DNA of 64,000 nucleotides from Porogramme epimiltina (lineage: Eukaryota; Basidiomycota; Agaricomycetes; Polyporales; Polyporaceae). Below the pieces are notes generated by a model, which was not told the DNA's origin, did not search any database, and was given only the letters and a program-made list of their open reading frames with translations. Location of the stretch: positions 28,529-92,528 of the forward strand of contig FTLJ01000039.1 of assembly GCA_900155495.1 (NCBI GenBank), in the 5' to 3' direction. The translations under genes were made by a program, and so were the position numbers. Below are positions 1 to 12,074 of the stretch, piece by piece (the stretch's first letter is position 1; each line of letters begins with the position of its first letter).

Positions 1-1282
1 TTACCAAGTCAATACAGGTGCATGACGATGGTCCAGGTGGAATTGGTTACTGGAAAGCTCCCAGAAATAATTTATGCTAGTGCGAAAACATTATGATATT
101 CCATATTTGATATATCCAGCTGACAGATACTATGAGAAGCGTTCTCTGCACTACGTGGCTTTGCACTTAGCAGAAGTAAGGTATTGGCTCTACTCATCTT
201 CCTCCTCTCTTCAGCTCCATTCGGGGTCAATGTTGTAGGTCATTGAACGTTAATCGGCTACAGGCACTTGGTAACGCTGCCGGTCCAGTTCCAGTCGACC
301 ACATTTGTATGCATTGAAGATCCCGTTGTTGGGTTGGAGTTTTTCTCGTTGATACCTCCAGACCTGGTGCACAAGTGAGGAGCACTTTCATCTCGAGGTG
401 TCATATTTCTTACTTATCTTACCCATTAGATGTATGTCGTTTTTATAGTTGCGGTCGGAACCATGATACTAACCGGTTGGTCCGGGTCGAGTGGTGATCA
501 TATCGAGAACCTGTGTGATGAGTGCCGATATGGTTCTCATCAGCATAACGTGGTACAAACTCCTGTGCAAAAACAAGTTGAATTTGGCCATAGAAAGAGA
601 AACACTGGCACTTGTTCTCCTAACTGATGGCGAGTGCGACCTGGTATGTAACGGTATATCATTCTGAAGCGTACCTTTACTACCAGGGACAATTTATTTT
701 ATGTGGGTCACGCCTGCGAAACTCAGTTTTTCTGAAGGATGTCCGACCAAGACATGATTAGGGTGCTCCTCATCCTCAACACACTTCACCTGACTTTTAC
801 GTTGTTCTCAGTAAATGTCACTACTCTCTCGCGTGCATAATAGATATTAACAATAGGCTGTTACTAGTTTGAAGGTGCCTTGACATCTTCTAGTTACGTG
901 ACTCAATTCACAGATCCGTGAGACACCTTTTTGTTGCCGTTACCCACCGGTGCTTCATCGCCACTTATACATCTGCAGGATCACCTCAATCCTCGTCTCT
1001 CGCTTCCTACTCCACCTACAGGGTGCCAGCCAAAAAGCAGAGAGGGGGGGAGATTCTATATCGACAAGAGACGGTCTGACCGAGGACTCCCTCAGATTTG
1101 CTTCAATTGTTGGCTCTCTCGGTGCTAACCTAGGCCCATGTGATTTTACGGGGGCCATTGAGGAGGTGGAAGAAGACTATGGCCTAGATGTAGTGAACGA
1201 GTCGATCATGTCAGCGGAAAGTACACCTTCTGCCTTCTCCGCCAACGACATCTACAGGGATGATATGATCACAGAAATGTAA
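1..1282 (+). CDS. DUF6533 multi-helix membrane protein, 5' end outside the window
   Basis: The start and the DUF6533 core lie upstream of base 1, so only the later exons are seen. Exons recognisable by likeness to the two other copies in this window are about 138-228 (a helix ending APFGVNVV), 268-375, 445-642 (holding MSADMVLISITWYKLL), about 750-810 (RVLLILNTLHLTFTLFS), about 890-920 and about 975-1282. The last exon holds the helix ILVSRFLLHLQ and an acidic tail ending DDMITEM and TGA. The reading frame is open in each exon and the introns have GT..AG ends, so the visible part looks intact. The family is an Agaricomycete-expanded membrane protein of unknown role. Exact joins are my reading; confidence is for family and extent. 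Confidence 0.75.
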
Positions 1283-2490
1283 TCACCCTTCGAGCCGCTA
1301 GCATGGAAAGTACGACAGAATTTTTCTTGGTGGCACATCCATTTGGTGAGTACCCGTGATCATGGCGCTGCTACCTATGCTCTTTTGTCTCATCATCCTC
1401 CAGGCATTGGAAAACTTTTCAAACTAAGACATTGTGCTTGCTCTCAGCTTGAATCATACGTCTATATATTTATACTATGTTGCGGTCGGTTGCAGACTAG
1501 TCATAGCTTTCGATTATAAGGGAGTGTGGGCTTCAATGGAACACATATCCGTCGAGCTCCGATCGCTACCGTTTGGTAGGTGTAGGTTGGTATCTCCAGG
1601 GCCTGGGCTGCGGGCAGCTAAATTCCTTATGGCTTCATCGAAATGGGTCTCATGCTGCATTCGTTCCCCATCGGAGTGTTGATTCGAGCATGTGGGGGTA
1701 CAACCTTCGTCTAAAGCATCACCCCGTGAAGCCCTTGATTGCGTCGACACAATTTTATTATCATCAAAAAACCTCTAATAAGCATTACTACAATCACTCG
1801 GGCTCACACGTACGCGCGGGCTGGGAAAAACACACTTCAATCGCAACGTACGCAAGCCATCTTACGGTGCACTGGCGGACACGTCTAAATGATCCCTGCT
1901 TTGACGTCATAGAAGGACACCGAGATAGACGCGGAATTACGCGGAGAGGCACAGTCCTTCAACAGCGTGAACACGCCCGTCGAGAGCTGAACGTCGTCGG
2001 ACGAGTTTGACCTAGCCCTCGCCAGCGCCCCAGGCGACACTGTTGCAGCAGACGGCGACGGCGACCCCAAGCGCGAGCAGCTCCCGTTCTTCCGATCTTC
2101 TCAGACGACTCGGATTTGTCCCTTGCTTCTGCTGATAGCGTTGGGCTTTCCTTCGTCGTGCCGTCGTCAATGCCGTAGCCGCAGAGCTTTGAAAAAAGGA
2201 AAGGAAGGTGCATCGCAGTTGGTACAGAGAGGATGATGGAGTTTCAACGGTAGTGCTTACTACTAGAAGTTTTACGGAAGTTAGAACTGAGAACATGTCG
2301 CGGTGTGCACGTGATCGTGATGGTAGGCAAACAAAGGCAAAGCGGGCAGATTTCTGAAATACACGGCGCCACGTCGCGTCGCGCGCCCGCGATCACTTTC
2401 AATACCCCGCGTGTCCTCCCGCCCTCTCCCCGCCCCCTCTTCGCCCTTCTAATACCCACCTCGCTGCGCGCGATCGCCAGGAACAAGGCC
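1283..2490. other. Spacer with a possible decayed gene tail
   Basis: No intact gene is visible. On the plus strand about 1912-2178 reads like the acidic, Ser/Asp-rich end of a protein: KDTEIDAELRGEAQSF, a stop, then TSSDEFDLALASAPGDT, then in another frame DDSDLSLASADS up to a TAG near 2178. Either introns are missed or this is a relic. The other open frames here overlap each other on both strands and show no domain. Confidence 0.35.
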
Positions 2491-3366
2491 ATGTCGATGT
2501 ATAAGCTCATCCGCCGCATCTCGAGCTCTTTCTTCCCCCGCCCGGACCGGCCATGGAGTGAGGACGGTGCGTGCTCTCGACCTTCTCCGCCTAGCCCACG
2601 CGCCTGACATGCGCCTTCCCCGTGCCCTCTTCTCGAACGTCCCCTATCCATTTCGCATTATGGTTTATCGGCCTCGCCTTCCCCTCGGCAAATATCCGAT
2701 CGCCAATGCTATGCGCGCGGATGAATCAATGTCGTATATCTCGCGGGACGATCTACTGTCTGTGCCGCCCCGTCTACTCTTCCACTTCACTCGCTATGTT
2801 CTCCCCCTCCAGCAACATCCACAGCTCCTCAGATTGGCCGCAAGCGGAGGCTGAGCACGACAGAGCCTGACGACCGCGAGACGACGCCCGCGAAGAAGAT
2901 CCGAGCCGAGTCCGAGGCGCGCACCGAGGAGCAGGAGCAGGAGCGCGGAAGCTCCCCCGCCGCCCGCACCGACACGGAGGAAGTGAAGGAAGTCACGGAG
3001 GGCGTGCGGGACGTCGAGCTCGAGGACGGGAAACCGGTGCCGGCTTCCCTAGCTGCGCCGGAGGAGAAGGCCATCCAGTCAACGGAGGAGGCGGGCGCGG
3101 AGGAGGCTGCGGCAGTGCCCCTGCCGGAGTCGCCCACCCTGAAAGCGGCGGAAGGCGAGGACCAGGATGCGGAGGGAGAGATCGATGTCGAGGCGAAGGA
3201 AGGTGAGGTCGCTGCGCCTGTCGAGGATGCCACCTCGGCGACCACGCAATATGCCCTTGAGGTAGCCCCTATCGCCGCAGCTCCCGCCGACTCCGAAGAG
3301 GTGCCTGGCCTCACCCTCTCTGCCTCCCCCAGCAAGCCCACCGAAGAGACGACCACGGACTCATAA
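2491..3366 (+). CDS. Acidic, probably nuclear, low-complexity protein (about 209 aa)
   Basis: Exon 1 runs from the ATG at 2491 to 2566 and ends before GTGCGT. The best acceptor is the AG at 2811-2812 (or 2823-2824, also in frame), and exon 2 runs to the TAA at 3364-3366. The start MSMYKLIRRISSSFF is basic. Exon 2 opens with two basic clusters (RKRRL and PAKKIR) about 15 residues apart, a good bipartite nuclear signal. The remainder is a Glu/Ala/Pro-rich tail without cysteine or a recognised fold, and is probably disordered. Function is not recognised. The joined frame is 630 bases, a whole number of codons, which supports the splice. Confidence 0.6.
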
Positions 3367-4797
3367 TCAACCCCATACACTCCTGGATACCTGTTGTTAC
3401 CCCCGCCGTCCCCGCCTACGACGCTGTTACCCCCCATTCCTAATCTATGGGATATTTGTATAGTTGTTACTGTTGCTATCGCTGTTTGTACGACCCCTGC
3501 TTGCATTACAACGAGCTGCTTTCTTGCACATCCCCTCCTCCCAGAGACCGCCCGATCCCCGCTATATGCGTTCGCTCTTAGCTCTCTCATCTCATCTACT
3601 CTCGCAAGTCGTTCTGCTCCTCCAATGTCCCTCCATCGCTTTTCTTCGCTCTTAGCCCTCGCTCTTGCCGCCGATTGCCACGTACACCTCCCCAACATAC
3701 TCTGGGAACATCCCCAACCTATCGGGTAATCGATTACCAGCCGGTGGGGTAGGTGGCAGGGAATGCACCTCTGCTTTACGAGGTCTCAGGTACGTTCTCC
3801 ATCGTACCACACGCCATGTGTATGAAATGAGTGTAATGGACGACCATAGCAGATGCCAGAAGATGGTTGTCACATCGCCTCGTCCTCCGCTCAACGGCCA
3901 GCTTGCTGCGAAAGCTCATTCTAAGCGATCACATCCATAGCCCACGGTACGTTCCCCTTCCTCGCCTCAGACTCCTGCTTATAGGTCAATCGGGCGCAGG
4001 CTGTTCCGAGCGACCACTCCCAGCGCGAGCCGCCCAAGAAGCAGAGTTGCCGCGCCGGCCGCCGTATTTCGCACGTTGTGGACACGCCTGTAGCAACGTG
4101 CGAGTGCTCCTTTCAAAGTCAGGTCGCTCCTAGAATCCTCAAGAGGTTTCTCCGGGTGCTCCGGAATACAGACGCAAGAATCCACTCCACAGGCACTATT
4201 AATGACAAGCCCCTCATTCTAAGAAATTGGAAGCTTCCTGAACCCTATTCATGTGCTACTCCCCGCACCCGTGACGCCAATCCCCTCGCCTAAATGTGAT
4301 ACAAACTTTACGATGGTCATTATCTCCCTCCGTCCCCCCTCTAACTGCGTATCGAGTCCAACTCACACCTCGAGTTGTCACTTCCACATATCATCCCTCG
4401 TCCGGATTCCACATCCTACGGCCACGGGATGGCGTTCCTGCCTCCCTATCCCAATCTCGTCACTGTGACAATGGTCGATCCAGCCTGACGTATGGCTGCC
4501 GCCAGCCCACCACGCGCCGCTCGAGTCTGGCGCATGGCTTCATCTCCCGTTCGCAACACCCATGAGGCGAGGTTCGCGCTTTCGTTCGGCCCACAAGCCG
4601 TAGTGCTGCGTCCGTGAGGGGCCGCTGGTATAAGTGCCGCCGTACAGTGAGGCCTCAGGGACTCCACTCTCATCCTCCGTCCGGCCGCTCCGTTCCTGAG
4701 CCCATTCCACTATCCCAGCTCCAATAAGCGCGCACCTCGCCATCAATTCGCCCCCATTACTCGGTGGAGCCTCTTCAAGCCGCATTGCAAGCCCGCC
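3367..4797. other. Spacer, no gene seen
   Basis: Pyrimidine-rich, moderately GC-rich sequence. The open frames (up to 91 codons) overlap on both strands, lack recognisable domains and have no convincing introns. The last few hundred bases before 4798 are probably the promoter and leader of the next gene. Confidence 0.5.
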
Positions 4798-7496
4798 ATG
4801 GTGTTAGGCCCGCTCGCGCGCATCTTCCGCCGAAGCACGTCCTCGTCATCCCGCTCCCCCTCCGCCTCAGCGTCAGCGTCAGCCTCCGATCGCTCCCGCG
4901 AACCCGAGCGTGACCCGCTAGCCCCGTTCCCGGTCGCCCAGGTCAGCCTCAACGATTCCGACGAAGAGGCTGACAGGCAGGATGACGGCCCCAGCGCGCC
5001 CCCGCCTCCGTACACCTTCCACCCGCCCTCCCACCATTCCTCGCACAGGCATCCAAACAGCCTCCGCCTGATCCTCGACCCTTCCCCGTCAGCCCAAGTC
5101 CCGGCGCCGCCCTCGGAAGGCGCGGGCACTCCCCTTCTCTCGCGGCGGCAGCACCCCCAGTTCGGCGGGTCCACCGCGACGCTTGGAGCCACCACTGCGC
5201 CGCACGTGTTGTGGAAGACGCCGACGCCGACAGCGAGCGGGACGCCGACAACGTCCGTACCAACCCCTACGACAGCAGTCACGACGCACAGTGATACCAC
5301 GATCACTCAAGAGCGGGAGCAGGGTCAGGCGGAGATACAGGTACGCAGGGAGAGTGGGGCCACCAACAGCCCACCTACGTCCCCGATCAGCAACATGGTC
5401 TCGAGTGGGAGCGTGAGTGTAAGCACGGTTCCCCCCACCCCTACGACCTCCACCAGCTCGTCGCGAGCACACCCACTCTCGATGAGTCGCTCGTCCTCGT
5501 CGCCGTCGCTTCCATTGCCTCAAATATCCAACCCGTCAGCCCCGGGCTCGATCATACAAGCAGTGCAATGGCCGCGCCCGTCATCCGCCGGGCGGCGCAG
5601 CGCGCGCTCGCTCCGCCTTGGGGGCGAGTCGACATACGCGTCGGAGGAGTCGGATGCAGAGAGCGAGCCTGGGTCGTTTCGGAACGCCCGCTCTCGTGCG
5701 CAGGGGCATGTTCTGGGGATGGGGCTATTTGGAAACGGGAACGGAAACGGGAACGGTAGTGGAGCGACGATCGGTGGTGGAAATGCGAATGGAAATGGTG
5801 TCCCAGGATCCGCCCCCAAGCAGCTTTCGCCCATCCACGAGCAGCAGTTGCCTTTCCCGGCCCACCGAAAGTTGTCTTTGGACAGCGCGCCGCGTACGCC
5901 CGACTCGACGCGCACCTCCGACCGAATGAGTGAGTTTCCCCGCTGCGATGCTGGCGAACATGCGGCTGACCCCCCTGTGTAGCCATCTCATCCACAACCA
6001 ACGCGTTCCTTAACCGGCCTCTCAAGCGCTCGCTCAGCCAGACCAGCACAAGCACGCACCGCTCGACCGTGTCCGCCGTCCCGCCCGTAATCCCCCCGCT
6101 CGACCTCCGGCCCAACTTTCAGACTGCCGTCAGTTCCAGCTCCAGCTCCGGCATCAGTTCCGCCGCCGTGCCCGCCGCGCCCCCCATCCCCGTCGCCCCT
6201 GTCATTGTGGTCCCGGTGCTGGCCCAGCCCACCCCGCGCAAGTCGCGCCTGCCGCAGCCGACGCTCCCGACCGTCGCCGGCAGCCCGCGCGTGCCGAACA
6301 TGGTCTCCGTCATCTACGAGGACAGCTCGAGCGTCATCACGCGCACGAGCAGCTTCATCACCGCGCCGTCGCCCGTGTCGCCGAGCACGCCCGCCGCCGC
6401 GGCGGACGAGGCCCAGGCGCGCTTCTCGCTCGGGCGCGAGCTCGCGGCGATGTACGTCGACCCGAGCGCTATCCGCTCGAGCGACGCGACGGACGACTCC
6501 GCAGACACGGGCGGGACTCACGACACGGGCGGGACCGGCGAGACGAACGAGACTGGCGGGACGAATGAGACAGGCCATACATTCGAGACGACAGACACGG
6601 TGGACACGGAGCTCGCGGCCATCGCGCTCGGCCTCCCTGCGGGCCTGTACAACGTGGACGAGCACGGCCGCCTGTCCGCCACCTCGCCTGTGTCCGACGG
6701 CGAGCGCCCGACGAGCATGCCGAGCCGGCGCCCGAACAACCCCACGCCGCCCAGCGCCCACTCGCGCCTATCCGCACCGGACTCGCTGCGCCCTCCGCCC
6801 ATGCCGCGTCCGCACCGGAGCGCGTCGTCGTTCTCGGACGAGTCGTTCCTCGAGCAGCGCTGGCTCAAGGGGCTGTCGTTCGGCTCCAGCCTTGTCGTCT
6901 TCCCACCCCGGGCCGGAGTCGCGAGTAACGGCAAGAGCGCTGGCGCTGCGCAGGTGCTGTTCTGGCTCGGCTTCATCGTGCCGTGGTGTTGGCTCGTGGG
7001 CGGGTGGCTGCTCACGCGCGACGGGGGCGTGCGCGAGGAGGAGCGCGGGTCGCTCCTTCCGCTCTGGCACCGGCGGCGAGACCGGCTGCGCCGCGGGAGC
7101 GCGGAGACCGCCGTTGCGACCGAGCCCGGGAGCAGCACTGTGCACGGAGATGCGGACGCTGCGAAGGAGAAGGGCAAAGGGAGGCTTGTCGAGGGTAGCG
7201 ATGACGCGCAGCACCCTATGTCCATGGAGGTGTCCGCGCAGGACAAGGTGAAGGGCGCGGCGGCACGGCGGATCATGGCCAAGTCGTGGTACCCGCTCTT
7301 CGCGCCCTCGCTCGAGTCGCTCACACCGACGAGGAAGAGCGATGAACCTTCGTGCCGCTTGCAGAAGTGCTTCACCGGAGGACGCGTGGCAGATCCGTGG
7401 GTTGCGCGGTGTCGCATTGCGGCTGCGGTGAGCGGACTTCTTATTCTCGTGGGGTTCGTGGTCGCGATGGTGTTCGTTGCTGGGGCTTTGAGGTGA
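4798..7496 (+). CDS. Large Ser/Thr/Pro-rich protein with two C-terminal membrane helices (about 881 aa)
   Basis: Two exons, 4798-5929 and 5983-7496, are joined by a 53-base intron (GTGAGT..TAG) that keeps frame exactly (2646 bases, 882 codons). Residues 1 to about 720 are low complexity: Ser/Pro-rich, with a GNGNGNGNGSG run near 5728-5790 and a Thr/Gly-rich block with repeated TGGT and ETGGT units near 6500-6590. The C-terminus has a hydrophobic segment VLFWLGFIVPWCWLVGGWLL, a basic/acidic loop of about 130 residues, and a final helix around LLILVGFVVAMVFVAGAL that ends the protein. This suggests a membrane protein with a long disordered N-terminal part facing one side and both ends on the same side. 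Similar Ser-rich two-helix proteins are common in Agaricomycetes; their role is not known to me. Third-position GC is very high, so long shadow frames occur in every other frame. Confidence 0.8.
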
Positions 7497-7697
7497 AGGG
7501 GTCGGCAGTGACAGGAAGTGGCACAAGTTAATGTGCTAAGGTGGCGTCTCATACCCTAGACGGTCTTGCTACTTCGGACAGATTATGCCAGGCTTCAAGC
7601 CTACTGTACTAACATTGATGGACTCGACGCGCTGTAGTACTTATTGTCTTTATTAACTGTAGCTTTACGAAGCCCGCATAACACAACCACGAATCGT

Positions 7698-9434
7698 TCA
7701 TAAACGCGCTTGCCGAGGTCCTGCGTGCCTCTTATTGAGGGCCTCGTGTATTTCTCTGGCTGGCAGAGCAACAGTCTCAGGGATGGTGTGCAACATGGAA
7801 CGTGTGTTAATTGACTTACCTAACTGCCTCGGAGCCTCCTGCAAGATCATATGGCCGCTCTCCGGTATAATGACGTGTGACGAGTTTGCGGGCCTCCGCC
7901 AGACCATCTTCCGACGAAGATCTTTGTGGCTATAGAGATATTGGACATCAACGCTGGACACGGCCAACATCGTTGTATAACACGCACAAATCTGATAATC
8001 GCCCAGCGACGACCCAGCGCAGCTCAACGCGGTCGTCCAGCTTGCCAAGCAGTTCGAACGCCTCGGATACGCAATATTGGTCTACGTAGGCGATGCACTC
8101 GTGCACAACCGGCATCTTGAGCTTGACTTCACCAGTAGGGGTCTCGTGGAGTGCGCACTCCACAAAGATATCGACAACGACGGGGTCGAACGGTTTGAAT
8201 ACCCAGCTCGAGGCAATCGCTTCGCGTGCAGCGTCCCTGTAATGAGGTGTCAGCACGGGTTTCCGAGCATAGGCACGCACAGTGAAGACTCAAGAGGACT
8301 ATCTCTGCTCACCGAGAACGCCATCCGTCCAGTCTCAACACCGCATTCTTGACAATTGGGCCGAGGTACCAGAAGTCACCTACTTTGCCATTTCCAGGGA
8401 TTATTGCAGCGTCGGCAAGCACAAGAAATGGAAACAATGCTGGACATTCCACAGCCGCGCGAATCCTGAAATGACATAAAATGAGTGGGGCATGAGATGT
8501 AAATGGGCAAAACATACGTAGTACACGCTCCGAAGGAGTGCATTGCAAAAGCCATATCTCTTCCGGATATCCCTACAGCCTTTCGGCTCCTTCCTTCGGC
8601 CTCCGGGATCCGCTTGAGGTGCGTAGGCAGGATGTCGTTCAATGCAGAAGATGGGAGGTAATGTAAAAGGAAATGTAGTATATCGCGAGCATTGTCTCTC
8701 CAGTCATCTAAGTGCCGAATCGACGCATTAGTTCCCGAGGATATCCGAAATGCAACGAAGTGACATTACACAATCCGCCCAAGCTATCCTTATTGACAAG
8801 GAAGGCATCACCGTGGTTGACAGGTTCCCATGACCATATCTCGTCAATCTCGTAGGCGCTGCCCTCTGCATGTCCCAGTTCTATAAGACGCAGTAGAGTA
8901 GGCTCCCAAACCTGTCAACAATAATCTATATCAGCCTGCCTCGCCGGCGCACACCAAACACGTTTGATTCCAGTGAGAGGCACGCACTTCTTTGTGAAAC
9001 CCAACTCCGTGGGCGACGAAAAGAGTGACACCCTTCCCCAAGCCCTGTAGCCCCTTCCTTGTGTAACGGTTCACACAGGCCCACAGAGGCTTAGAGCTTC
9101 GCGGGAGATGGTCGAGCTCGCCACACCACTGCTGCCTTTTCAGTTCTAAAATGTCGCGTGCAGCTCGCGTGTGCTCTTCTGTGTCAGGCCTGGGGTGGCT
9201 AGGAAAGTAGGGCACTGGAACGTCGGGAGTCGTCCTAGGACAGGCTGCTGGGACGAGATGTGTTGAGAGTGTGAACCATAGATCGAGCAAGGACTGGCGG
9301 GGTGCGGAAGGTAGAGGCGGTAGGGGAATTATCTGAGAGGGTGTTTCAGATGGAATGAGAGGTCGAGGGTTACACGTCTGTAGAATATATGGATCTGGAG
9401 CGGAAAGGACATAAGCAGCCGATAGACGACTCAT
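7698..9434 (-). CDS. Alpha/beta hydrolase, AKT2/Lpx1-like, copy A
   Basis: First of four paralogues. The start is the ATG at 9434, where the N-terminal region lines up with the other copies; an upstream in-frame ATG at 9524 is less likely. The order is: Pro-rich start, LLDLWFTLSTHLVPA, then CVNRYTRKG, the strand VTLFVAHGVGFHKE, the intron, then EIDEIWSWE..NHGD, DWRDNARDIL, the nucleophile elbow FAMHSFGACT, a cap region (GNGKVGDFWYLG), LKMPVVHECI and the catalytic-His loop SGHMILQEAP. The last short exon is spliced at GTAAGT into a tail ending QARL. About seven exons. The nucleophile motif is M-H-S-F-G rather than G-H-S-F-G. The C-terminal ARL fits a peroxisomal targeting signal type 1, which agrees with known Lpx1/AKT2-family proteins. 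The substrate cannot be told from sequence. Confidence 0.75.
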
Positions 9435-10029
9435 GGCGATGCTCAAGGAATACGTGCATAGTGCAGTTGAGCGGAGGTGCTGGCAGGTGGCTGTTGGCTG
9501 CTCTGCGCGCGCCTCGAATGGCATGCTAGTGCATGATGTTACCCATTTGTGGTGGCCTTAGTGAGTTGAACGAGTCATTTTGCGGTCTAACTTTCTTGGG
9601 TCCTGGTGCATCTGTTTCACGTTCAAGAGGGTTGCGCAGTTGAGTGGATAGCGTTCTGGAGGCTCGAAAGAACGCGCTTACAAGGGTTCCAAAGATGGAA
9701 ACACGAAAAAATAGGTGGACTTCTGACTAATCACTCTACTGATTGAGCGCTAGAATTCTTTAGCTTACGCCCTCTCCTCTAGGACGACATCATTAGCACG
9801 CCCATTGAATCCCCTCAGGCTTAGAGCACGTCCGGTCCATACGTCAGATTGCTCCCTGCGATTCTACGGGTATGGAGGATACTGATATAATGGAAATGGA
9901 CGTATCCCCTGATGACTGGGACGAATTCACGTTTCCATCATCTTATGTTGAAATGACTCAAGGATTCGGAGGCGAATCAAGGCTAGAAAAAGTCTCATAA
10001 GTTGTCTTTATCATAGCTGACATATTTTG
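9435..10029. other. Divergent promoter region between hydrolase A and the HET gene
   Basis: No complete gene. A 41-codon open frame from the ATG at 9872 (start MEDTDIMEMDVSPDDW) ends just before the HET gene. A branch-like CTGAC at about 10017 and an AG at 10049-10050 could join it to the HET frame, but I cannot find a donor that keeps frame, so I did not add it. Confidence 0.4.
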
Positions 10030-11992
10030 ATGGAAAACAGGGATCCGCCTCACATATGCAGAAGGTGTATGGGCACGCTGTTTTCTTCAAGCTATCGCGC
10101 TTCCAAATTAGGTTGGAATGAAGAGATAAAGATCCTATTCACTTACGAAGAACTCCTCAAATCTGCCGATGGAGGCTGTAACTGGTGTAAATTTGCAGTG
10201 AAATGTATCTCCCCTTTCGGAAACCCTAAGCGCATCCTGACGATCAAAATACAACCTGATATTGAGGGAGAAGTCCGTCTACAACGCCTGTGGATATCTG
10301 ACAGCGCATGGTTTGATCAATTCTATATTTATACCAATGAAAGTGAGTCACTTCATAATACAGTCAGCGCAGGGTGCTAAGGCTGTCATAGGCGACCCTG
10401 CCGCTGCCTATGTGTCCGGGAGAGCACCTATACTCGATGTTGGGTCCCCACGGGCATTATCTCTTGCACTGCAATCCATAAACGACTGCATCCATGCACA
10501 TAGGGAGTGCTCAATAGGATCCAGCACCCTCCCTAGCATGCCGACTCGTGTCATTGACTGTGAAGACAGCCACAATCCTCATCTTGCTACTACAGACGGC
10601 GTTCACGAGCGGTACGCCGCCCTCAGTTATGTCTGGGGCGAACCTCAGCCACACATGACGACAACTCGGAACATCGCCAAATACATGCATTCGATAGATG
10701 TGGCACATCTCCCACGAACGATTCTCGATGCTATTCAAGTGGTCGTCGGACTGGGACTACGCTACCTTTGGGTCGACACACTATGTATTATCCAGGACTC
10801 CACCGAAGACAGAGATCACGAAGTCGCACAGATGCAGCACATATACCGAGACGCGTACATCACCATTATCGCTGCGATCGCGTCCAAAGTGAGCGAGGGT
10901 TTCCTCCATGCTCGACCTGCGACCCTCACTGCGCACGACACAAATCTGCCTTTCGCTCTACCGGGTGGCACCGGTTTTGGGACCTTGTGGGCGAACAACC
11001 TCGAGACAGCTACCGCCTACGACAGGTGGGACGAGCCCACCAGCCGGCGGGGGTGGTGCTTCCAGGAATACCTGCTCTCACCCCGCGCGCTCATATTTGC
11101 CTTGCATACCCTCCATTACCACTGCCAGCGCTCAACAACCTGTGTTGGGGGGGCGTGTCACCCCAGCTGGATCGGGAAGAAGAATGAAGGCCGGGACTTG
11201 CGGCTCCCAACACCCGCGCAGGCTCCCGCAGACGTTGCAGCGCTCTGGCGCGAGATCCTCGAGGGGTACACGATGACGGATATTACCATCCCAGATGACC
11301 GTCTTTCCGCGATTGCAGGTGTCGCAGAGGTCTTCCACGCAGCGTTTAAGACGCCGTACCTCGCTGGCCTCTGGCGCGCACACCTCCTCGATCAGGTCAC
11401 TTGGCGCGTGCGCACCAATTTCGAGGCTCCGCGACGTCGCCCGCTAGGATATCGCGCACCGTCGTGGTCATGGGCGGCCGCAGATGACCGCGTCCTCCTC
11501 GAAAACCACTACGGAATCGCAGACGTGCACTATGACGCCGAGGTACTCCAGTGCACGACCGTGCTCAAGAACGACCAATTACCCTTCGGTCAGGTTACTG
11601 ACGGGATCCTCGTTATTCGCGCCCGCGCCGTTGCATGCCAGGTCCGGTGGGATGAGGCCTGGAGGAGACATAACTTGTATACATTCTCAGAGGGTGTGCC
11701 TGATAATCTGGTGGGAGAGGCGTCCATAAGAGGCTCGGAAACGACGGGGGGCATTCTTATTGGCACGTGTAACCCGGATAGCGCAGAGGATGCGCTTTAT
11801 GGTGGTAGGGCATTGGTCTTGCTGATCAAACAGCTCATTTTCAAGAGTCAGCCTGATTCGTATGAAGGCGTCGTAGTGGTCTCACACGGGTCGCAGTATA
11901 GTCGTATCGGGAAGTATCACCAAAGCGGATATGGGGGAGAGGTTGACCGTGTGCTGCTCGATGCACCATTTAGAGAGTTCGAGATTATATGA
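10030..11992 (+). CDS. HET-domain protein (about 637 aa)
   Basis: Exons 10030-10342 and 10392-11992 are joined by a 49-base intron (GTGAGT..TAG), giving 638 codons in frame. The N-terminal part has a Cys pair (ICRRCMG) and CNWC. The HET domain (about residues 195-350) shows the usual blocks: YAALSYVWG, LPRTILDAI, LRYLWVDTLCIIQD and a following DR.HEVAQMQHIYRDA.ITIIAA block. Beyond it come SRRGWCFQEYLLSPRAL and an APSWSWAA motif typical of the family. HET proteins act in heterokaryon incompatibility and regulated cell death in filamentous fungi; whether this one does is inference. The gene is on the opposite strand to the hydrolases around it. It looks intact, but the first exon might extend upstream. 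Confidence 0.85.
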
Positions 11993-12074
11993 TACAGTGT
12001 ATAGTGCATTTTGGGATGGAGGATCATGAGCACCATTCGTCAACGGAAAATTCGTACTACTAGCTGATACGTGA

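Noticed and set aside
2829..3698. 289-codon minus-strand frame
   Set aside because: Low-complexity shadow of the acidic protein gene at 2491-3366; no start context, domain or introns.
6205..7251. 348-codon plus-strand and several long minus-strand open frames over 6.0-7.5 kb
   Set aside because: They are Arg/Ala/Ser-rich shadows caused by very high third-position GC of the real gene at 4798-7496.
8877..9524. Start of hydrolase A at the first in-frame ATG (9524)
   Set aside because: The extra 30 residues have no counterpart in the other three copies, whose starts align with the ATG at 9434.
10343..10367. 25-base intron in the HET gene
   Set aside because: Too short for a fungal intron; the 49-base intron 10343-10391 keeps frame and gives a better protein match.
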